This document shows positions 17,696-27,988 of a stretch of DNA of 64,000 bases, in pieces (the first letter of the stretch is position 1; each line of letters starts with the position of its first letter). The stretch is from Frigoribacterium sp. ACAM 257 (GTDB taxonomy: Bacteria; Actinomycetota; Actinomycetes; Actinomycetales; Microbacteriaceae). The stretch spans positions 62,001-126,000 of the forward strand of contig NZ_VOLO01000002.1 of NCBI RefSeq assembly GCF_007954365.1, in the 5' to 3' direction. The notes beneath the pieces were generated by a model that ran no database searches, was not told the origin of the DNA, and saw nothing but the letters and a program-made list of their open reading frames with translations. The translations under genes were made by a program, and so were the position numbers.

Positions 17696-17947
17696 ATGCG
17701 AGGCAAACTGATCTTCGTCGCCGGAGCAGCCGTCGGATTCGTGCTGGGCGCTCGCGCCGGCCACGAGCGCTACGAGCAGATCGCGGCGAACTCGTCGAAG
17801 CTGTGGAACAGCCGCGCCGTGCAGCGGCAGGTCGTCAAGGCCGAGGACTTCGCCGGCGCCAAGGCCGCCGACGCGGTCGACGCGGTCGTCAACGGCGTGA
17901 AGACGGTGGCCGTCAAGGCCGTCGGAGGCGGGAAGAAGAAGAAGTGA
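17696..17947 (+). CDS. Small YtxH-like envelope protein
   Basis: This 83-residue protein has one N-terminal membrane segment (LIFVAGAAVGFVLGARAGHE, residues about 4-23) with glycine spacing typical of YtxH-like proteins. An amphipathic Ala/Val/Lys-rich region follows, ending in KKKK. GGAGCGAC precedes the ATG, and TACATT (about 17639-17644) is a possible -10 with a 50-base leader. It is first of three small envelope genes inserted between hemY and hemQ, overlapping the next by four bases (GTGA). Function unknown, perhaps cell-envelope stress. Confidence 0.75.
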   Translation: MRGKLIFVAGAAVGFVLGARAGHERYEQIAANSSKLWNSRAVQRQVVKAEDFAGAKAADAVDAVVNGVKTVAVKAVGGGKKKK

Positions 17948-18393
17948 CCGACTCCACCCGGAGCGACAAGGTCCGACGCGGTTCGAAGTCGCGGTCCTTC
18001 TTCGCCCTGGTCCAGGACGTCCCGAGCCTGGTCACCGACCTCGTCAAGGGCGAGCTCGCCCTGCTCAAGTACGAGATCATCGGCACGCTCAAGGCCTTCG
18101 GCATCGGCGCGGGCTTCCTCGTCGGCGCCCTCGTCTTCGTCTTCGCGATGCTCGGGGTGCTGCTCACGGGCATCGTGCTGCTCATCGCCATCTGGCTGCC
18201 CGGCTGGCTGTCGGCGCTGATCGTGGCGTTCGTCCTCCTCCTCGTCGCCGCCCTGTTGGCGTTCCTCGGCTACAGGAGCATCAAGAAGGGCCTGCCGGCC
18301 GTCCCGGAGAAGACGATCGCGAGCCTCAAGCGCGACCTCAAGGCCGTGAAGGGCGTCGGGACCATCCCGGGGCACGACGTCACCGAGTTCTGA
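17944..18393 (+). CDS. Phage-holin-superfamily (DUF1469) membrane protein
   Basis: This 149-residue protein has an N-terminal amphipathic segment (FFALVQDVPSLVTDLVKGEL) and two closely spaced transmembrane helices (residues about 55-80 and 85-112), then a basic tail. This is the pattern of the actinobacterial putative superfamily III holin/YqjE group, chromosomally encoded beside YtxH and DUF3618 genes and not evidence of a prophage. The GTG start overlaps the upstream stop by four bases. Confidence 0.78.
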   Translation: MTDSTRSDKVRRGSKSRSFFALVQDVPSLVTDLVKGELALLKYEIIGTLKAFGIGAGFLVGALVFVFAMLGVLLTGIVLLIAIWLPGWLSALIVAFVLLLVAALLAFLGYRSIKKGLPAVPEKTIASLKRDLKAVKGVGTIPGHDVTEF

Positions 18394-18464
18394 GCCGCAC
18401 CCTCCGCACCCTCCCCGCGAGCCTCGCTCGACCCCTCCTCCCGCCCGCACCGATCGGAGACCCC

Positions 18465-18731
18465 GTGAGCGACAGCACCGCCAAGAACGACGCCAGCAGC
18501 GACAAGGCCGACGGCAGCGACATCCAGGCCCACATCGACCGCACCCGTGCCGAGCTGGCCGCCACGCTCAACGAGCTGGAGGACAAGCTCAACGTGCCCA
18601 AGCAGCTGGGCATCGCGGGGCACAAGGCGAAGTCGTCGTTCTCGCGCGACCCGCTGCCCTGGGTCGCGGGCGCCGGCGTGGCTGCCCTGGCCCTCGTCGG
18701 CGTCGTCGTCGCGTCGGTCCGGTCGCGCTGA
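18465..18731 (+). CDS. DUF3618 family protein
   Basis: This 88-residue protein has a charged N-terminus, a helical DUF3618 core (IQAHIDRTRAELAATLNELE, residues about 26-45), and one C-terminal transmembrane helix (PWVAGAGVAALALVGVVVAS). The GTG start has CGGAGA upstream. With the YtxH-like and holin-like genes it forms the common YtxH/YqjE/DUF3618 trio of small inner-membrane proteins. Function unknown. Confidence 0.85.
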   Translation: MSDSTAKNDASSDKADGSDIQAHIDRTRAELAATLNELEDKLNVPKQLGIAGHKAKSSFSRDPLPWVAGAGVAALALVGVVVASVRSR

Positions 18732-18804
18732 CCGGCGGACCCGGCCGGTCGTGCTGACCGGCGGACCCGGCCGGACGTGCTGACCGGCGGCCTGCGTCGG
18801 CCGG
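18727..18804 (+). repeat. 26-bp tandem repeat, two full copies and one partial
   Basis: Two units of 26 bp (18727-18752, 18753-18778), differing at one position, are followed by a partial third. Each starts GCTGACCGGCGGACCCGGCC. The array begins inside the last codons of the DUF3618 gene and runs toward the hemQ promoter. Confidence 0.75.
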
Positions 18805-18824
18805 CCCGAGATCGCTCGACGACG

Positions 18825-18841
18825 GCCCAACCTGGTTGGGC
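18825..18841. promoter_or_regulatory. Palindromic operator candidate of the hemQ operon
   Basis: GCCCAACC-T-GGTTGGGC is a perfect 8+1+8 palindrome. The putative -10 of hemQ, GAGAAT (18860-18865), ends six bases before the ATG, so the palindrome covers the -35 position. It is well placed for a repressor of the hemQ-hemH-hemC-hemD-hemB-hemL operon; the regulator is unknown. Confidence 0.55.
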
Positions 18842-18871
18842 TCCCAGCCCGCACAGGTGGAGAATGGCCGC

Positions 18872-19594
18872 ATGAGTCACAGCGCCGACTCGGCGGTCCC
18901 CGAGCTGCCGACGTCCGATTCCCCGCCCGCCGAGCGCCTCGGGTACACCCTCTGGGCAGTGCTCCGTCGTGACCCGCAGAACCCGTACGCCCCCGAGCAG
19001 GAGGACGTGGCGCAGCTCGACGAGCTCGTCGAGACGCTCGCCGACGAGGGCGTCGTCGTCCGTGGCTTCTACGACGTGAGCGCGCTCCGGGCAGACGCCG
19101 ACGTGATGATCTGGCTGCACGGCGAGGTCCCCGAGGCGATCCAGTCGGCGTACCGCCGCCTCCTGCGCACCGACGTCCTCGGCGGCCTGCTGCCGACCTG
19201 GAACGCCATGGGCATGCACCGCGACGCCGAGTTCTCGCGGAACCACAGCCCGGCGTTCATGCGCGGCAAGGACCCTGAGGCGTGGCTGACCGTCTACCCC
19301 TTCGTCCGCAGCTACGAGTGGTACCTGCTGCCCGAGGCCGAGCGCCGTCAGATGCTCGCCGATCACGGCAAGCAGGGCTCGGAGCACCGCGCCGTGCTCA
19401 CCAACACGGTGGCCAGCTTCTCCCTCGGCGACTACGAGTGGATCCTGGCCCTCGAGGCTCCCGAGCTCGTGCAGCTCGTCGACCTCATGCGCGACCTCCG
19501 ATACACCGAGGCTCGCCGCCACGTCCGCGAAGAGATCCCGTTCTACACGGGCCGTCGCATCACCACCACCGAGATCATCGAGGTCCTGTCGTGA
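18872..19594 (+). CDS. hemQ: Coproheme decarboxylase HemQ (chlorite dismutase family)
   Basis: This 240-residue enzyme decarboxylates coproheme to haem b in the last step of the coproporphyrin pathway. The family pattern is clear: LGYTLWAVLRRD at the start, WLTVYPFVRSYEWYLLPEAE carrying the reactive Tyr, and ADHG carrying the proximal His. The active-site Arg of true chlorite dismutases is not apparent, as expected for HemQ. The ATG at 18872 has GAGAAT six bases upstream and is probably leaderless. It overlaps hemH by four bases (GTGA). Confidence 0.94.
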   Translation: MSHSADSAVPELPTSDSPPAERLGYTLWAVLRRDPQNPYAPEQEDVAQLDELVETLADEGVVVRGFYDVSALRADADVMIWLHGEVPEAIQSAYRRLLRTDVLGGLLPTWNAMGMHRDAEFSRNHSPAFMRGKDPEAWLTVYPFVRSYEWYLLPEAERRQMLADHGKQGSEHRAVLTNTVASFSLGDYEWILALEAPELVQLVDLMRDLRYTEARRHVREEIPFYTGRRITTTEIIEVLS

Positions 19595-20814
19595 CCGACA
19601 CCACCGGCATCACCAACGGCCAGCTCGTCCGGGCTGCCACCCCCGCCGCCGCGCAGGGGCCGGAGCACGTCAGCGTGCCCACCGACTACGACGCGATCCT
19701 CCTCGCCGGCTTCGGCGGACCCGAGGGCCAGGACGACGTCATCCCGTTCCTCCGCAACGTCACCCGCGGCCGCGGCATCCCCGAGGAACGCCTGGAGGAG
19801 GTGGCGACGCACTACCGGCACTTCGGCGGCGTCAGCCCCATCAACGAGCACAACCGCGAGCTGAAGGCCGCCCTCGAGGGCGAGCTGTCGCGGCGCGGCA
19901 TCGACCTGCCCGTCATCTGGGGCAACCGCAACTGGGACCCGTACATGGCCGACGCCGTGCGCGAGGCCGACGAGCGCGGCTTCACCAAGCTCATCGCGGT
20001 CGCGACCAGCGCCTACTCGTCGTACAGCTCGTGCCGCCAGTACCGCGAGGACTTCGCCATGGCGCTCGAGGCGACCGGGCTCGAGGGCAAGGTCATGATC
20101 GACAAGGTGCGTCAGTTCTTCGACCACCCCGGCTTCGTCCAGCCCTTCATCGACGGCGTCCGCGAGGGCCTCGAGAAGGCCCGGGCCGAGAACGCCGACC
20201 TCGACCTCGCGACCGAGGTGCAGGTGCTCTTCGCGACGCACTCGATCCCGTCGACCGACGCCGCCCGCAGCGGTCCCGAGGCGCGCGGCTTCGACGACGA
20301 GGGCGCGTACGCCGCCCAGCACAAGGCCGTCGCCGAGGTCGTCATGGCCGCGGCCGAGGCCGGTCTGGGCCTCGACCTGCCCGCCGGCGGCGGCACGACC
20401 GTCCCCTGGCAGCTCGTGTACCAGTCGCGCAGCGGACCGCCCTCGATGCCGTGGCTCGAGCCCGACATCAACGACGCCATCGACGACCTCGCGGGCGGAC
20501 CGACGCGGGCCGTCGTCATCGTGCCGCTCGGCTTCGTGAGCGACCACATGGAGGTCATGTGGGACCTCGACGAGGAGGCGCTCGAGACCAGCGAGAAGAA
20601 CGGCTTCTGGGCCACGCGCACCCCCACCCCCGGCATCGACCCGAACTACGTCACGGGACTCGTCGACCTCGTCCTCGAGCGCGTCGAGGGGACGCCCGTC
20701 GACGACCGGCCGCACCTCACCGACATAGGGCCCTGGTACGACGTGTGCCGACCGGGCTGCTGCGAGAACGTGCGCCTCGGGTTCAAGCCCGCCGTCTCGG
20801 GATTGGTGCCGTAG
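19591..20814 (+). CDS. hemH: Coproporphyrin III ferrochelatase
   Basis: This 407-residue enzyme inserts Fe2+ into coproporphyrin III. The start LLAGFGGPEG, the middle SAYSSYSSCRQYREDF and the catalytic His in LFATHSIPSTDA are present. The C-terminal DVCRPGCCENVR together with the Cys in SSCRQY supply four cysteines in the arrangement of actinobacterial [2Fe-2S] ferrochelatases. An N-terminal extension of about 30 residues precedes the domain. Translation is coupled to hemQ by GTGA overlap, and hemC follows four bases after its stop. Confidence 0.95.
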   Translation: MTDTTGITNGQLVRAATPAAAQGPEHVSVPTDYDAILLAGFGGPEGQDDVIPFLRNVTRGRGIPEERLEEVATHYRHFGGVSPINEHNRELKAALEGELSRRGIDLPVIWGNRNWDPYMADAVREADERGFTKLIAVATSAYSSYSSCRQYREDFAMALEATGLEGKVMIDKVRQFFDHPGFVQPFIDGVREGLEKARAENADLDLATEVQVLFATHSIPSTDAARSGPEARGFDDEGAYAAQHKAVAEVVMAAAEAGLGLDLPAGGGTTVPWQLVYQSRSGPPSMPWLEPDINDAIDDLAGGPTRAVVIVPLGFVSDHMEVMWDLDEEALETSEKNGFWATRTPTPGIDPNYVTGLVDLVLERVEGTPVDDRPHLTDIGPWYDVCRPGCCENVRLGFKPAVSGLVP

Positions 20815-20818
20815 GAGC

Positions 20819-21802
20819 GTGGCGACACTCCGAGTAGGCACCAGGGCCAGCGCGCTCGCCGTGGCCCAGTCGACGACGGTCGCCGAGCGGCTCGCGGCCG
20901 CGACGGGCCACGAGGTCGAGCTCGTACGCGTGCACACCGAGGGCGACCGCACGCAGGCGACGGGCGAGTCGCTCTCGCTCGGCGGCACGGGCGTGTTCGC
21001 GAGCGCGCTGCGCGAGGCGCTGCTCGCCGACGAGTGCGACGTGCTGGTGCACTCCCTCAAGGACCTGCCCACCGCCTCCCACCCTGGTCTGCACATCGGG
21101 GCGATCCCGGGTCGGGCCGACGCCCGCGACGCGCTCTGCGCCCGTGACGGCCTCACCCTCGAGACGCTGCCGCAGGGCGCGAAGGTCGGCACCGGCTCGC
21201 CGCGTCGAGTCGCCCAGCTGCTCGCCCGCCGTCCCGACCTCGAGGTCGTGCCCATCAGGGGCAACGTCGACACCCGCCTCCGTCGCCTCGAGGACGACTT
21301 GGACGCCGTCGTGCTCGCCGCCGCCGGCCTGGGCCGCCTCGGCCGCTCGACCTCGGTGACCGACCTGCTCGGCCTCGGCCCGTGGCCGAGCGCCCCCGGG
21401 CAGGGAGCGCTCGCGGTCGAGGTGCGCGAAGGCGACCCGAGCGACGAGCTTGCCCGCGGCCTGCGGGCGATCGAGCACGTCGAGACGCGTCTCGTCGTGA
21501 CCGCCGAGCGCGAGGTCCTCGCCGGGCTCGAGGCCGGCTGCTCGGCGCCCATCGGCGCGACCGCCGTCGTCGACGCCGGCCTGCTGCTGCTCAGCGCCAC
21601 GGTCTACAGCCCCGACGGCTCGCGCCGCATCAGCTCGTCGCACGCGGTGTCGCTCGAGGAGGGGCCCGTCACGGCCCAGCTCGCCGACGTCCACGAGGTG
21701 GCCGGCCGCGTCGTCGACGAGCTGCTCGAGCTCGGCGCGGCCGAGCTCGCGCCGATCGGCGGGGGCCCCTCGGGCGGAGACCCCCTGGGGAGCGCCTCGT
21801 GA
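20819..21802 (+). CDS. hemC: Porphobilinogen deaminase (hydroxymethylbilane synthase)
   Basis: This 327-residue enzyme polymerises four porphobilinogens. Hallmarks are [13 protein letters not shown] at the start, [29 protein letters not shown] and the Cys in [12 protein letters not shown] that binds the dipyrromethane cofactor. The GTG is preceded by TAGGAG, which overlaps the hemH stop. It overlaps hemD by four bases. The C-terminal 20 residues are Gly/Pro-rich and poorly conserved. Confidence 0.96.
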   Translation: MATLRVGTRASALAVAQSTTVAERLAAATGHEVELVRVHTEGDRTQATGESLSLGGTGVFASALREALLADECDVLVHSLKDLPTASHPGLHIGAIPGRADARDALCARDGLTLETLPQGAKVGTGSPRRVAQLLARRPDLEVVPIRGNVDTRLRRLEDDLDAVVLAAAGLGRLGRSTSVTDLLGLGPWPSAPGQGALAVEVREGDPSDELARGLRAIEHVETRLVVTAEREVLAGLEAGCSAPIGATAVVDAGLLLLSATVYSPDGSRRISSSHAVSLEEGPVTAQLADVHEVAGRVVDELLELGAAELAPIGGGPSGGDPLGSAS

Positions 21803-22596
21803 CCGCGGTCAAGCCGCTCAAGGGCGTGCGCGTCCTCGTGCCTCGCGGCGGCAAGTGGGGCGACGGCGTCTCCGCGTCCCTCCGCGCGTACGGCGCGGCG
21901 CCGGTCATCGCCCCGCTCATCAACTTCGCGCCCGCCGAGACGCCCGAGCTGCTCGCGGCGGCGCTGGCACGCCTGCAGGCCGGCGTCTACGAGTGGCTCG
22001 TCGTCACCAGCGCGACGACCGTCGACGTGCTCGTCGGCAACGGGATCCGGCCCATCCCCGCGACGCGCATCGCGGCCGTCGGAGAGACGACCGCCGCAGC
22101 CCTGACGCTCGCCGGCTACCACGTCGACTTCGTCCCCGAGGGCGACAACTCCGCCCGCGGCCTCGTCAAGGAGTGGCCGTCGGAGCTCGTCGCCGGGCGC
22201 GTGCTCGTGCCCCAGTCCGACATCGCCGAGCCGACCCTGGTCGCCGGCCTGTCCGCCCGGGGCTTCGACGCCGAGTTCGTCTCGGCGTACCGCACCGTCG
22301 GCGTGCCCGTCACCGACGACGTGGTGCGCGACGTCGCCTCCGGCGACATCAGCGTGCTGCTCGTCACGTCGGGCAGCGTCGCACGGCAGATCGCCGCCCA
22401 GCTGGCGCCCCTGCCCGAGAGCACGGTCGTCGCCTGCATCGGCCCGCGTACGGCGTTCGACGCCCGCGCGGCAGGGCTGCCCGTCCACCTCATCGCCGAG
22501 ACCCGCTCCGCCGCCGCCCTGGTGGAGGCGGTGGTCGAGAACGCCGTCGCGGGCGGCTCGGCCGACCCCGACGACGCGTACGGAGGGGGACGCTGA
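21799..22596 (+). CDS. hemD: Uroporphyrinogen III synthase
   Basis: This 265-residue enzyme cyclises hydroxymethylbilane with D-ring inversion. The family is weakly conserved, but [48 protein letters not shown] and [16 protein letters not shown] fit its two-domain architecture. Position between hemC and hemB makes the call secure. The GTG start overlaps hemC by four bases; 92 bases separate it from hemB. Confidence 0.92.
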   Translation: MTAVKPLKGVRVLVPRGGKWGDGVSASLRAYGAAPVIAPLINFAPAETPELLAAALARLQAGVYEWLVVTSATTVDVLVGNGIRPIPATRIAAVGETTAAALTLAGYHVDFVPEGDNSARGLVKEWPSELVAGRVLVPQSDIAEPTLVAGLSARGFDAEFVSAYRTVGVPVTDDVVRDVASGDISVLLVTSGSVARQIAAQLAPLPESTVVACIGPRTAFDARAAGLPVHLIAETRSAAALVEAVVENAVAGGSADPDDAYGGGR

Positions 22597-22688
22597 CGCG
22601 ACCCTCCCGCGGTGCCCGCACCGCGCCTCCTCGGCTCGACCGTGCCGGGGCCCCCCCATCGACGACCATCGACGACCCGAGAAGGACC

Positions 22689-23678
22689 ATGTCCCAGTTC
22701 CCTCGCGTGCGGCCCCGCCGGCTGCGCGCCACCCCTGCCCTCCGCCGCCTGACCGCCGAGACGCGCCTGCACCCCGCCGACCTGGTGCTGCCGATGTTCG
22801 TCCGCGAGGGCATCGACGAGCCCGTGGCGATCAGCTCGATGCCGGGCGTCGTGCACCACAGCCTGTCGAGCCTGCCCCGTGCGGTCGAGGAGGCGGCCGC
22901 GGCCGGGGTGGGAGGCGTCATGCTGTTCGGCGTGCCGCTCGAGAAGGACGCGGTCGGGTCGGGCGCCACCGACCCCGAGGGGATCCTCAACGTCGGCACG
23001 CGGGTGGCGGTCGACGCGGCGCAGGGCGCCCTCGTCGTGCAGACCGACCTCTGCCTCGACGAGTTCACGGACCACGGTCACTGCGGCGTGCTCGCCGCCG
23101 ACGGCTCGGTCGACAACGACGCGACGCTGGTCCGCTACGACGAGATGGCCGTGGTGCAGGCCGAGGCCGGCTCGCAGCTGATCGGCATGAGCGGCATGAT
23201 GGACGGCCAGATCGGCTCGGCCCGCGAGGCCCTCGACGACGCCGGCTTCGGCGGCACCGCGCTGCTGGCCTACGCGGCCAAGTACGCCTCGGCCTTCTAC
23301 GGCCCCTTCCGCGAGGCGGTCCAGTCGACGCTCGTCGGCGACCGCCGCACCTACCAGCAGGACGCGGCCAACGGTCGCGAGGGCATCCGCGAGGTCGAGC
23401 TCGACATCGCCGAGGGCGCGGACATCGTCATGGTGAAGCCCGCCATGAGCTACCTCGACGTGCTCGCCGAGACGGCCGCGATGAGCCCGGTGCCCGTCTG
23501 GGCGTACCAGATCAGCGGCGAGTACTCGATGATGCACGCCGCCGCCGCGAACGGCTGGATCGACCTCGACGCCGCCTCGTACGAGAGCGTGCTGTCGATC
23601 AAGCGCGCCGGGGCCGACGCGATCCTCACCTACTGGGCCACCGAGCTGGCCACCCGCCTGCGCAAGGGAGACATCTGA
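22689..23678 (+). CDS. hemB: Delta-aminolevulinate dehydratase (porphobilinogen synthase)
   Basis: This 329-residue enzyme condenses two aminolevulinates. The two Schiff-base lysines lie in [17 protein letters not shown] and [11 protein letters not shown]. The metal site reads [14 protein letters not shown]: two of the three zinc cysteines are kept and the middle one is Asp, an intermediate between the classic Zn (CxC...C) and Mg (all-Asp/Ala) types. GAGAAGGACC precedes the ATG. The stop shares one base with the hemL start. Confidence 0.96.
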   Translation: MSQFPRVRPRRLRATPALRRLTAETRLHPADLVLPMFVREGIDEPVAISSMPGVVHHSLSSLPRAVEEAAAAGVGGVMLFGVPLEKDAVGSGATDPEGILNVGTRVAVDAAQGALVVQTDLCLDEFTDHGHCGVLAADGSVDNDATLVRYDEMAVVQAEAGSQLIGMSGMMDGQIGSAREALDDAGFGGTALLAYAAKYASAFYGPFREAVQSTLVGDRRTYQQDAANGREGIREVELDIAEGADIVMVKPAMSYLDVLAETAAMSPVPVWAYQISGEYSMMHAAAANGWIDLDAASYESVLSIKRAGADAILTYWATELATRLRKGDI

Positions 23679-25024
23679 TGGGCGACCACGCCAACGAGCA
23701 CTTCTTCACCAGGGCCAAGCAGTCGATCCCGGGCGGGGTGAACTCCCCGGTGCGCGCCTACGGCAGCGTCGGCGGCACGCCCCGGTTCCTGGTGGGGGCG
23801 AAGGGCCCGCACGTGACCGACGCCGAGGGGCGCGAGTACGTCGACCTGGTGGCCTCGTGGGGCCCCGCGATCCTGGGGCACGCGCACCCTGAGGTGGTGC
23901 GCGCGGTGCAGGAGGCGGCGGCCCGCGGCCTGTCGTTCGGTGCGTCGACACCCGCCGAGACCGAGCTCGCGGAGCTGGTGCGCGAGCGCGTGGCCGTCGG
24001 CGACGCCCGCCCGATCGGCAAGATCCGCATGGTGTCGACCGGCACCGAGGCGACGATGACGGCGATCCGTCTCGCTCGTGGCTACACCGGTCGCGACCTG
24101 CTCGTGAAGTTCGCCGGGCACTACCACGGCCACTCCGACTCGCTCCTCGCCGAGGCCGGGTCGGGCGTCGCCACCCTCTCGATGCCCGGCTCGGCCGGCA
24201 TCACCGCCGAGACCGCGGCCCAGACGCTGGTGCTGCCCTACAACGACCTCGAGGCCGTCCGCGCCGTGTTCGACGAGCACGGCCCGCGCATCGCGGCGGT
24301 CATCGTGGAGGCGGCGGCCGCCAACATGGGAGTGGTCGCGCCCGACCGCGGCTTCAACCGCAGCCTGTCCGAGATCACCAGCCGCCACGGCGCGCTGCTG
24401 ATCGTCGACGAGGTGCTCACGGGCTTCCGCGTCGGCCCGGCCGGCTGGTGGGGCCTCGAGGCGTCGAAGGTGGTGCCCGACGGGGCCGGCTGGCAGCCCG
24501 ACCTCGTGACGTTCGGCAAGGTCATCGGCGGCGGCATGCCCCTCGCGGCGCTCGGCGGCCGCGCCGAGGTGATGGACTTCCTGGCCCCGACCGGCCCGGT
24601 CTACCAGGCGGGCACCCTGAGCGGGAACCCCGTCGCGGTCGCCGCGGGAATCGCGACCCTGCGCCTGGCGACGCCCGAGGTGTACGCCCGGCTCGACACC
24701 GTCGCCGACACGCTGTCCCGCGAGGTCTCGGCGGCCCTGTCGGCCGAGGGAGTGGAGCACAGCGTCCAGCACGCCGGCTCGCTGTTCTCGTTCGCCTTCG
24801 CGGCGACTCCGCCGCGGAACTACGACGACGTGCGGGCGCAGCAGACCTGGCGCTACCCCGCGTTCTTCCACTCGATGCTCGACTCGGGGGTGGCACTGCC
24901 TCCCTCCGTCTACGAGGCGTGGTTCGTCACCGCCGCGCACGACGACGCGACCGTGTCGCGGATCCTCGAGGCCGTGCCCGCCGCGGCGCGTGCGGCCGCT
25001 GCCGCGACGCCCCCCGGGGCGTAG
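23678..25024 (+). CDS. hemL: Glutamate-1-semialdehyde 2,1-aminomutase
   Basis: This 448-residue PLP enzyme makes 5-aminolevulinate. The start [20 protein letters not shown], the [17 protein letters not shown] motif, [11 protein letters not shown] and the PLP-lysine motif [14 protein letters not shown] are all typical. It is the last gene of the haem run. A 17-bp inverted repeat (25085-25152) lies 60 bp downstream, facing a converging ABC gene. Confidence 0.97.
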   Translation: MGDHANEHFFTRAKQSIPGGVNSPVRAYGSVGGTPRFLVGAKGPHVTDAEGREYVDLVASWGPAILGHAHPEVVRAVQEAAARGLSFGASTPAETELAELVRERVAVGDARPIGKIRMVSTGTEATMTAIRLARGYTGRDLLVKFAGHYHGHSDSLLAEAGSGVATLSMPGSAGITAETAAQTLVLPYNDLEAVRAVFDEHGPRIAAVIVEAAAANMGVVAPDRGFNRSLSEITSRHGALLIVDEVLTGFRVGPAGWWGLEASKVVPDGAGWQPDLVTFGKVIGGGMPLAALGGRAEVMDFLAPTGPVYQAGTLSGNPVAVAAGIATLRLATPEVYARLDTVADTLSREVSAALSAEGVEHSVQHAGSLFSFAFAATPPRNYDDVRAQQTWRYPAFFHSMLDSGVALPPSVYEAWFVTAAHDDATVSRILEAVPAAARAAAAATPPGA

Positions 25025-25084
25025 CCGCGCCCCGGCACCCGCGTGTCGGCACCCGCACCCCGGCTGGCGCGTCTCGGCTGTCGC

Positions 25085-25152
25085 TGTCGCATCACGTTCC
25101 GAGCATCGCGTCTCGTCGCGGCGGGACGTGACGCCCGGAACGTGATGCGACA
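25085..25152. terminator. Long perfect inverted repeat between convergent hemL and ABC genes
   Basis: TGTCGCATCACGTTCCG (25085-25101) and its exact complement (25136-25152) flank a 34-base loop that is itself partly self-complementary (GCGTC...GACGTGACGC). It may be a bidirectional terminator, but arm length and loop size are unusual, so it could also be a mobile-element remnant or a protein-binding site. Confidence 0.55.
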
Positions 25153-25190
25153 CGGGCGTCGCGGCGGGGCCTGCGGCGTGGGGCCGCCGC

Positions 25191-26092
<902 letters not shown>

Positions 26093-26096
<4 letters not shown>

Positions 26097-26782
26097 GCCC
26101 GGTAGATCCCGGCTTCGCGGACGGCGTCGAACCAGCCCTGGAGACGCCCTGGCTGCAGGCGGACCGCCTCCGCCGCGGCTGCGGCGTCGCCGTCGCGGAC
26201 CGCGTCGCGGAGCGCCTCCGTGAACGCGAGCGCCTGGGCGTGGTCGAAGACGCCGTTGGCGACGGGACGCTGGGCGAGCATGGCGAGGCGGGGGGCGTTG
26301 TTCGCCCAGAGGCGCGACAGCGACGAGCTGCCGGCCCTCTCGAGGAGCAGGTCGTTCACCTTCTTCAGCTCGAGGATGTCCTCGGCGCCGCCGGAGGCGA
26401 AGGTCGCCGCGCGGGCGTCGAGCACCCGCAGGACTTCGTCGCGCTCGGCGTCGGACAGCTTCGGCAGGCCACGCTCGACGAGCATCGCCCACACGGCGTA
26501 GCCGATGTCGATAGTGTCGACGAACTCGTCGTGGGTGGGGTCGACGATGCGGGTGTAGCGGTTGGCCTCGACGTCGACGAGGGCCTGGTCGGCGAGCTTG
26601 GCGATCGCCTCCCTCACGGGAGTACGGGAGACGCCGAGCCAGGCGACCAGCTGTTCGTCGTTCAGGCGCTCGCCGAACTCGAGCGTGCCGTCGATGATCG
26701 CGGCGAACATCTTGTCGTAGACGACGTCACGCAGCAGGCGGCGAGGTGCGGGCGGCTGGTCAGTCAGCTGGGGGATCGGCAT
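26093..26782 (-). CDS. GntR-family regulator, paralogue 1
   Basis: This 229-residue protein has an N-terminal winged helix (RRLLRDVVYDKMFAAIIDGT, then the recognition part [16 protein letters not shown]) and a helical FCD-like C-terminal domain. It shares [14 protein letters not shown] and ANRYTR with the GntR proteins at 33401, 34114 and 35044. The ATG at 26782 has GGAG upstream; an in-frame codon at 26884 would give an implausible Arg-rich leader. TATGAT (26888-26893, complement) and a TGATGTATCGG motif mark its promoter. It heads an operon with the ABC ATPase. Confidence 0.85.
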
Positions 26783-26872
26783 CCGGGTTGCTCCATGTCG
26801 AGAGAGGGGCTGGTCGCGGGGCTCCCTGCGCCGGTCGCGATCTGCCGTGTGTGCGGTGCGTGCATCGGGCAT

Positions 26873-26893
26873 CCGATACATCAAGTGATCATA
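26873..26893 (-). promoter_or_regulatory. Promoter and putative operator of GntR paralogue 1
   Basis: Read on the minus strand: TATGAT (26893-26888), four bases, then TGATGTATCGG (26883-26873). The motif sits at the expected transcription start, where a repressor would block initiation. The same order, TATGAT then TNNTGTAYC, occurs before GntR paralogue 4 at 35739. Confidence 0.5.
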
Positions 26894-26953
26894 ACGCGGT
26901 GCCGTCGACGCGGTCCTGAACGACGCGGCTGCCGCCCGGTCCGGGTCCCTGCC

Positions 26954-26969
26954 CCGGGCCGAGGCCCGG
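26954..26969 (-). terminator. Hairpin downstream of AcuI-like gene
   Basis: CCGGGCC-ga-GGCCCGG is a seven-base stem in a region of repeated GGTCC words, 33 bases past the oxidoreductase stop. There is no U-tract. Confidence 0.4.
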
Positions 26970-27001
26970 TCCCTGTCCCGGTCCTGTCGCGGGCCCGACC
27001 G

Positions 27002-27973
27002 TCAGCCGCGGACGTCGACGACGATCCGCCCGCGCACCGAGCCCGCGACGATCCGCGGCCCGTGGTCGACCACGTCGGCCAGCGAGATCTCCGTCGTGAG
27101 CTCGTCGAGCAGTCCGAGGTCGAGGTCGGCGGCGAGGCGCGTCCAGGCCTCACGACGCAGCTCGACGGGCGCGTCGACCGAGTTGACGCCCACCAACGAG
27201 ATCCCTCGCAGGATGAACGGCAGCACCGTCGTGGGCAGGTCGCTGCCCTGCGCCAGCCCGCACGCGGTGACCGTGCCGCCCCAGGCGGTCCGTGCGAGGA
27301 CGTTCGCGAGGGTGTGGCTGCCGACGGAGTCGACGGCGCCGGCCCAGCGGGGCGACTGCACAGGTCGACCCGGCTGGTCGAGCTCGCCCCGGTCGACGAC
27401 CGTCGTCGCGCCGAGACGCGTGAGGTAGTCGTGTTGTTCGTCCGCCCGCCCCGAGGAGGCGGTGACCGAGTACCCGAGACCACTCAGCAGGGCGATCGAC
27501 ACCGACCCCACGCCGCCGGCGGCGCCGGTCACGACCACGTCGCCGTCGCCGGGGCGCACGTCCCGCTCGAGGCGGAGGACGCTCAGCATCGCGGTGAAGC
27601 CCGCGGTGCCCACGGCGGCGGCCTGCCGGGGCGACATCCCCTCCGGCACGCGGACGAGCGACGCGGCGTCGACGACGGCCTGCTCCGCGTAGCCGCCGTG
27701 GCGGCTCTCGCCCGCGCCGGCGCCGTTCAGCAGCACCAGGTCGCCGGGTGACCAGTCGGCGGACGACGACTCGGCGACGCTGCCCACGAGGTCGATGCCG
27801 GGCACCAGCGGACTCGTCCGAACGATCCCGGGATCGCCCGACAGGGCCATGCCGTCCTTGTAGTTCAGGCTCGACCAGGCGACGTCGACGACGACGTCTC
27901 CCTGCCCGAGGAAGGCCCGGTCGACCTGCTGCAGGGCAGCAGGTCGACCCTTCTCGACGACGACGGCACGCAT
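27002..27973 (-). CDS. AcuI/YhdH-family quinone-type oxidoreductase
   Basis: This 323-residue zinc-independent MDR enzyme is of the acrylyl-CoA reductase (AcuI/YhdH) type. WSSLNYKDGMALSGDPGIVR, VPGIDLVGSV, VVVTGAAGGVGSVSIALLSG and RTAWGGTVTACGLAQG are characteristic. Known members reduce toxic acryloyl-CoA with NADPH. TAGCGT (27980-27985, complement) ends six bases before the ATG, so it is probably leaderless. No acryloyl-CoA-forming genes are adjacent. Confidence 0.88.
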   Translation of the reverse strand: MRAVVVEKGRPAALQQVDRAFLGQGDVVVDVAWSSLNYKDGMALSGDPGIVRTSPLVPGIDLVGSVAESSSADWSPGDLVLLNGAGAGESRHGGYAEQAVVDAASLVRVPEGMSPRQAAAVGTAGFTAMLSVLRLERDVRPGDGDVVVTGAAGGVGSVSIALLSGLGYSVTASSGRADEQHDYLTRLGATTVVDRGELDQPGRPVQSPRWAGAVDSVGSHTLANVLARTAWGGTVTACGLAQGSDLPTTVLPFILRGISLVGVNSVDAPVELRREAWTRLAADLDLGLLDELTTEISLADVVDHGPRIVAGSVRGRIVVDVRG

Positions 27974-27988
27974 GCCGACACGCTACGC

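Noticed and set aside
17944-18393. Holin-like protein as a sign of a prophage
   Set aside because: No other phage genes are near, and this YtxH/holin-like/DUF3618 trio is chromosomal in Actinobacteria.
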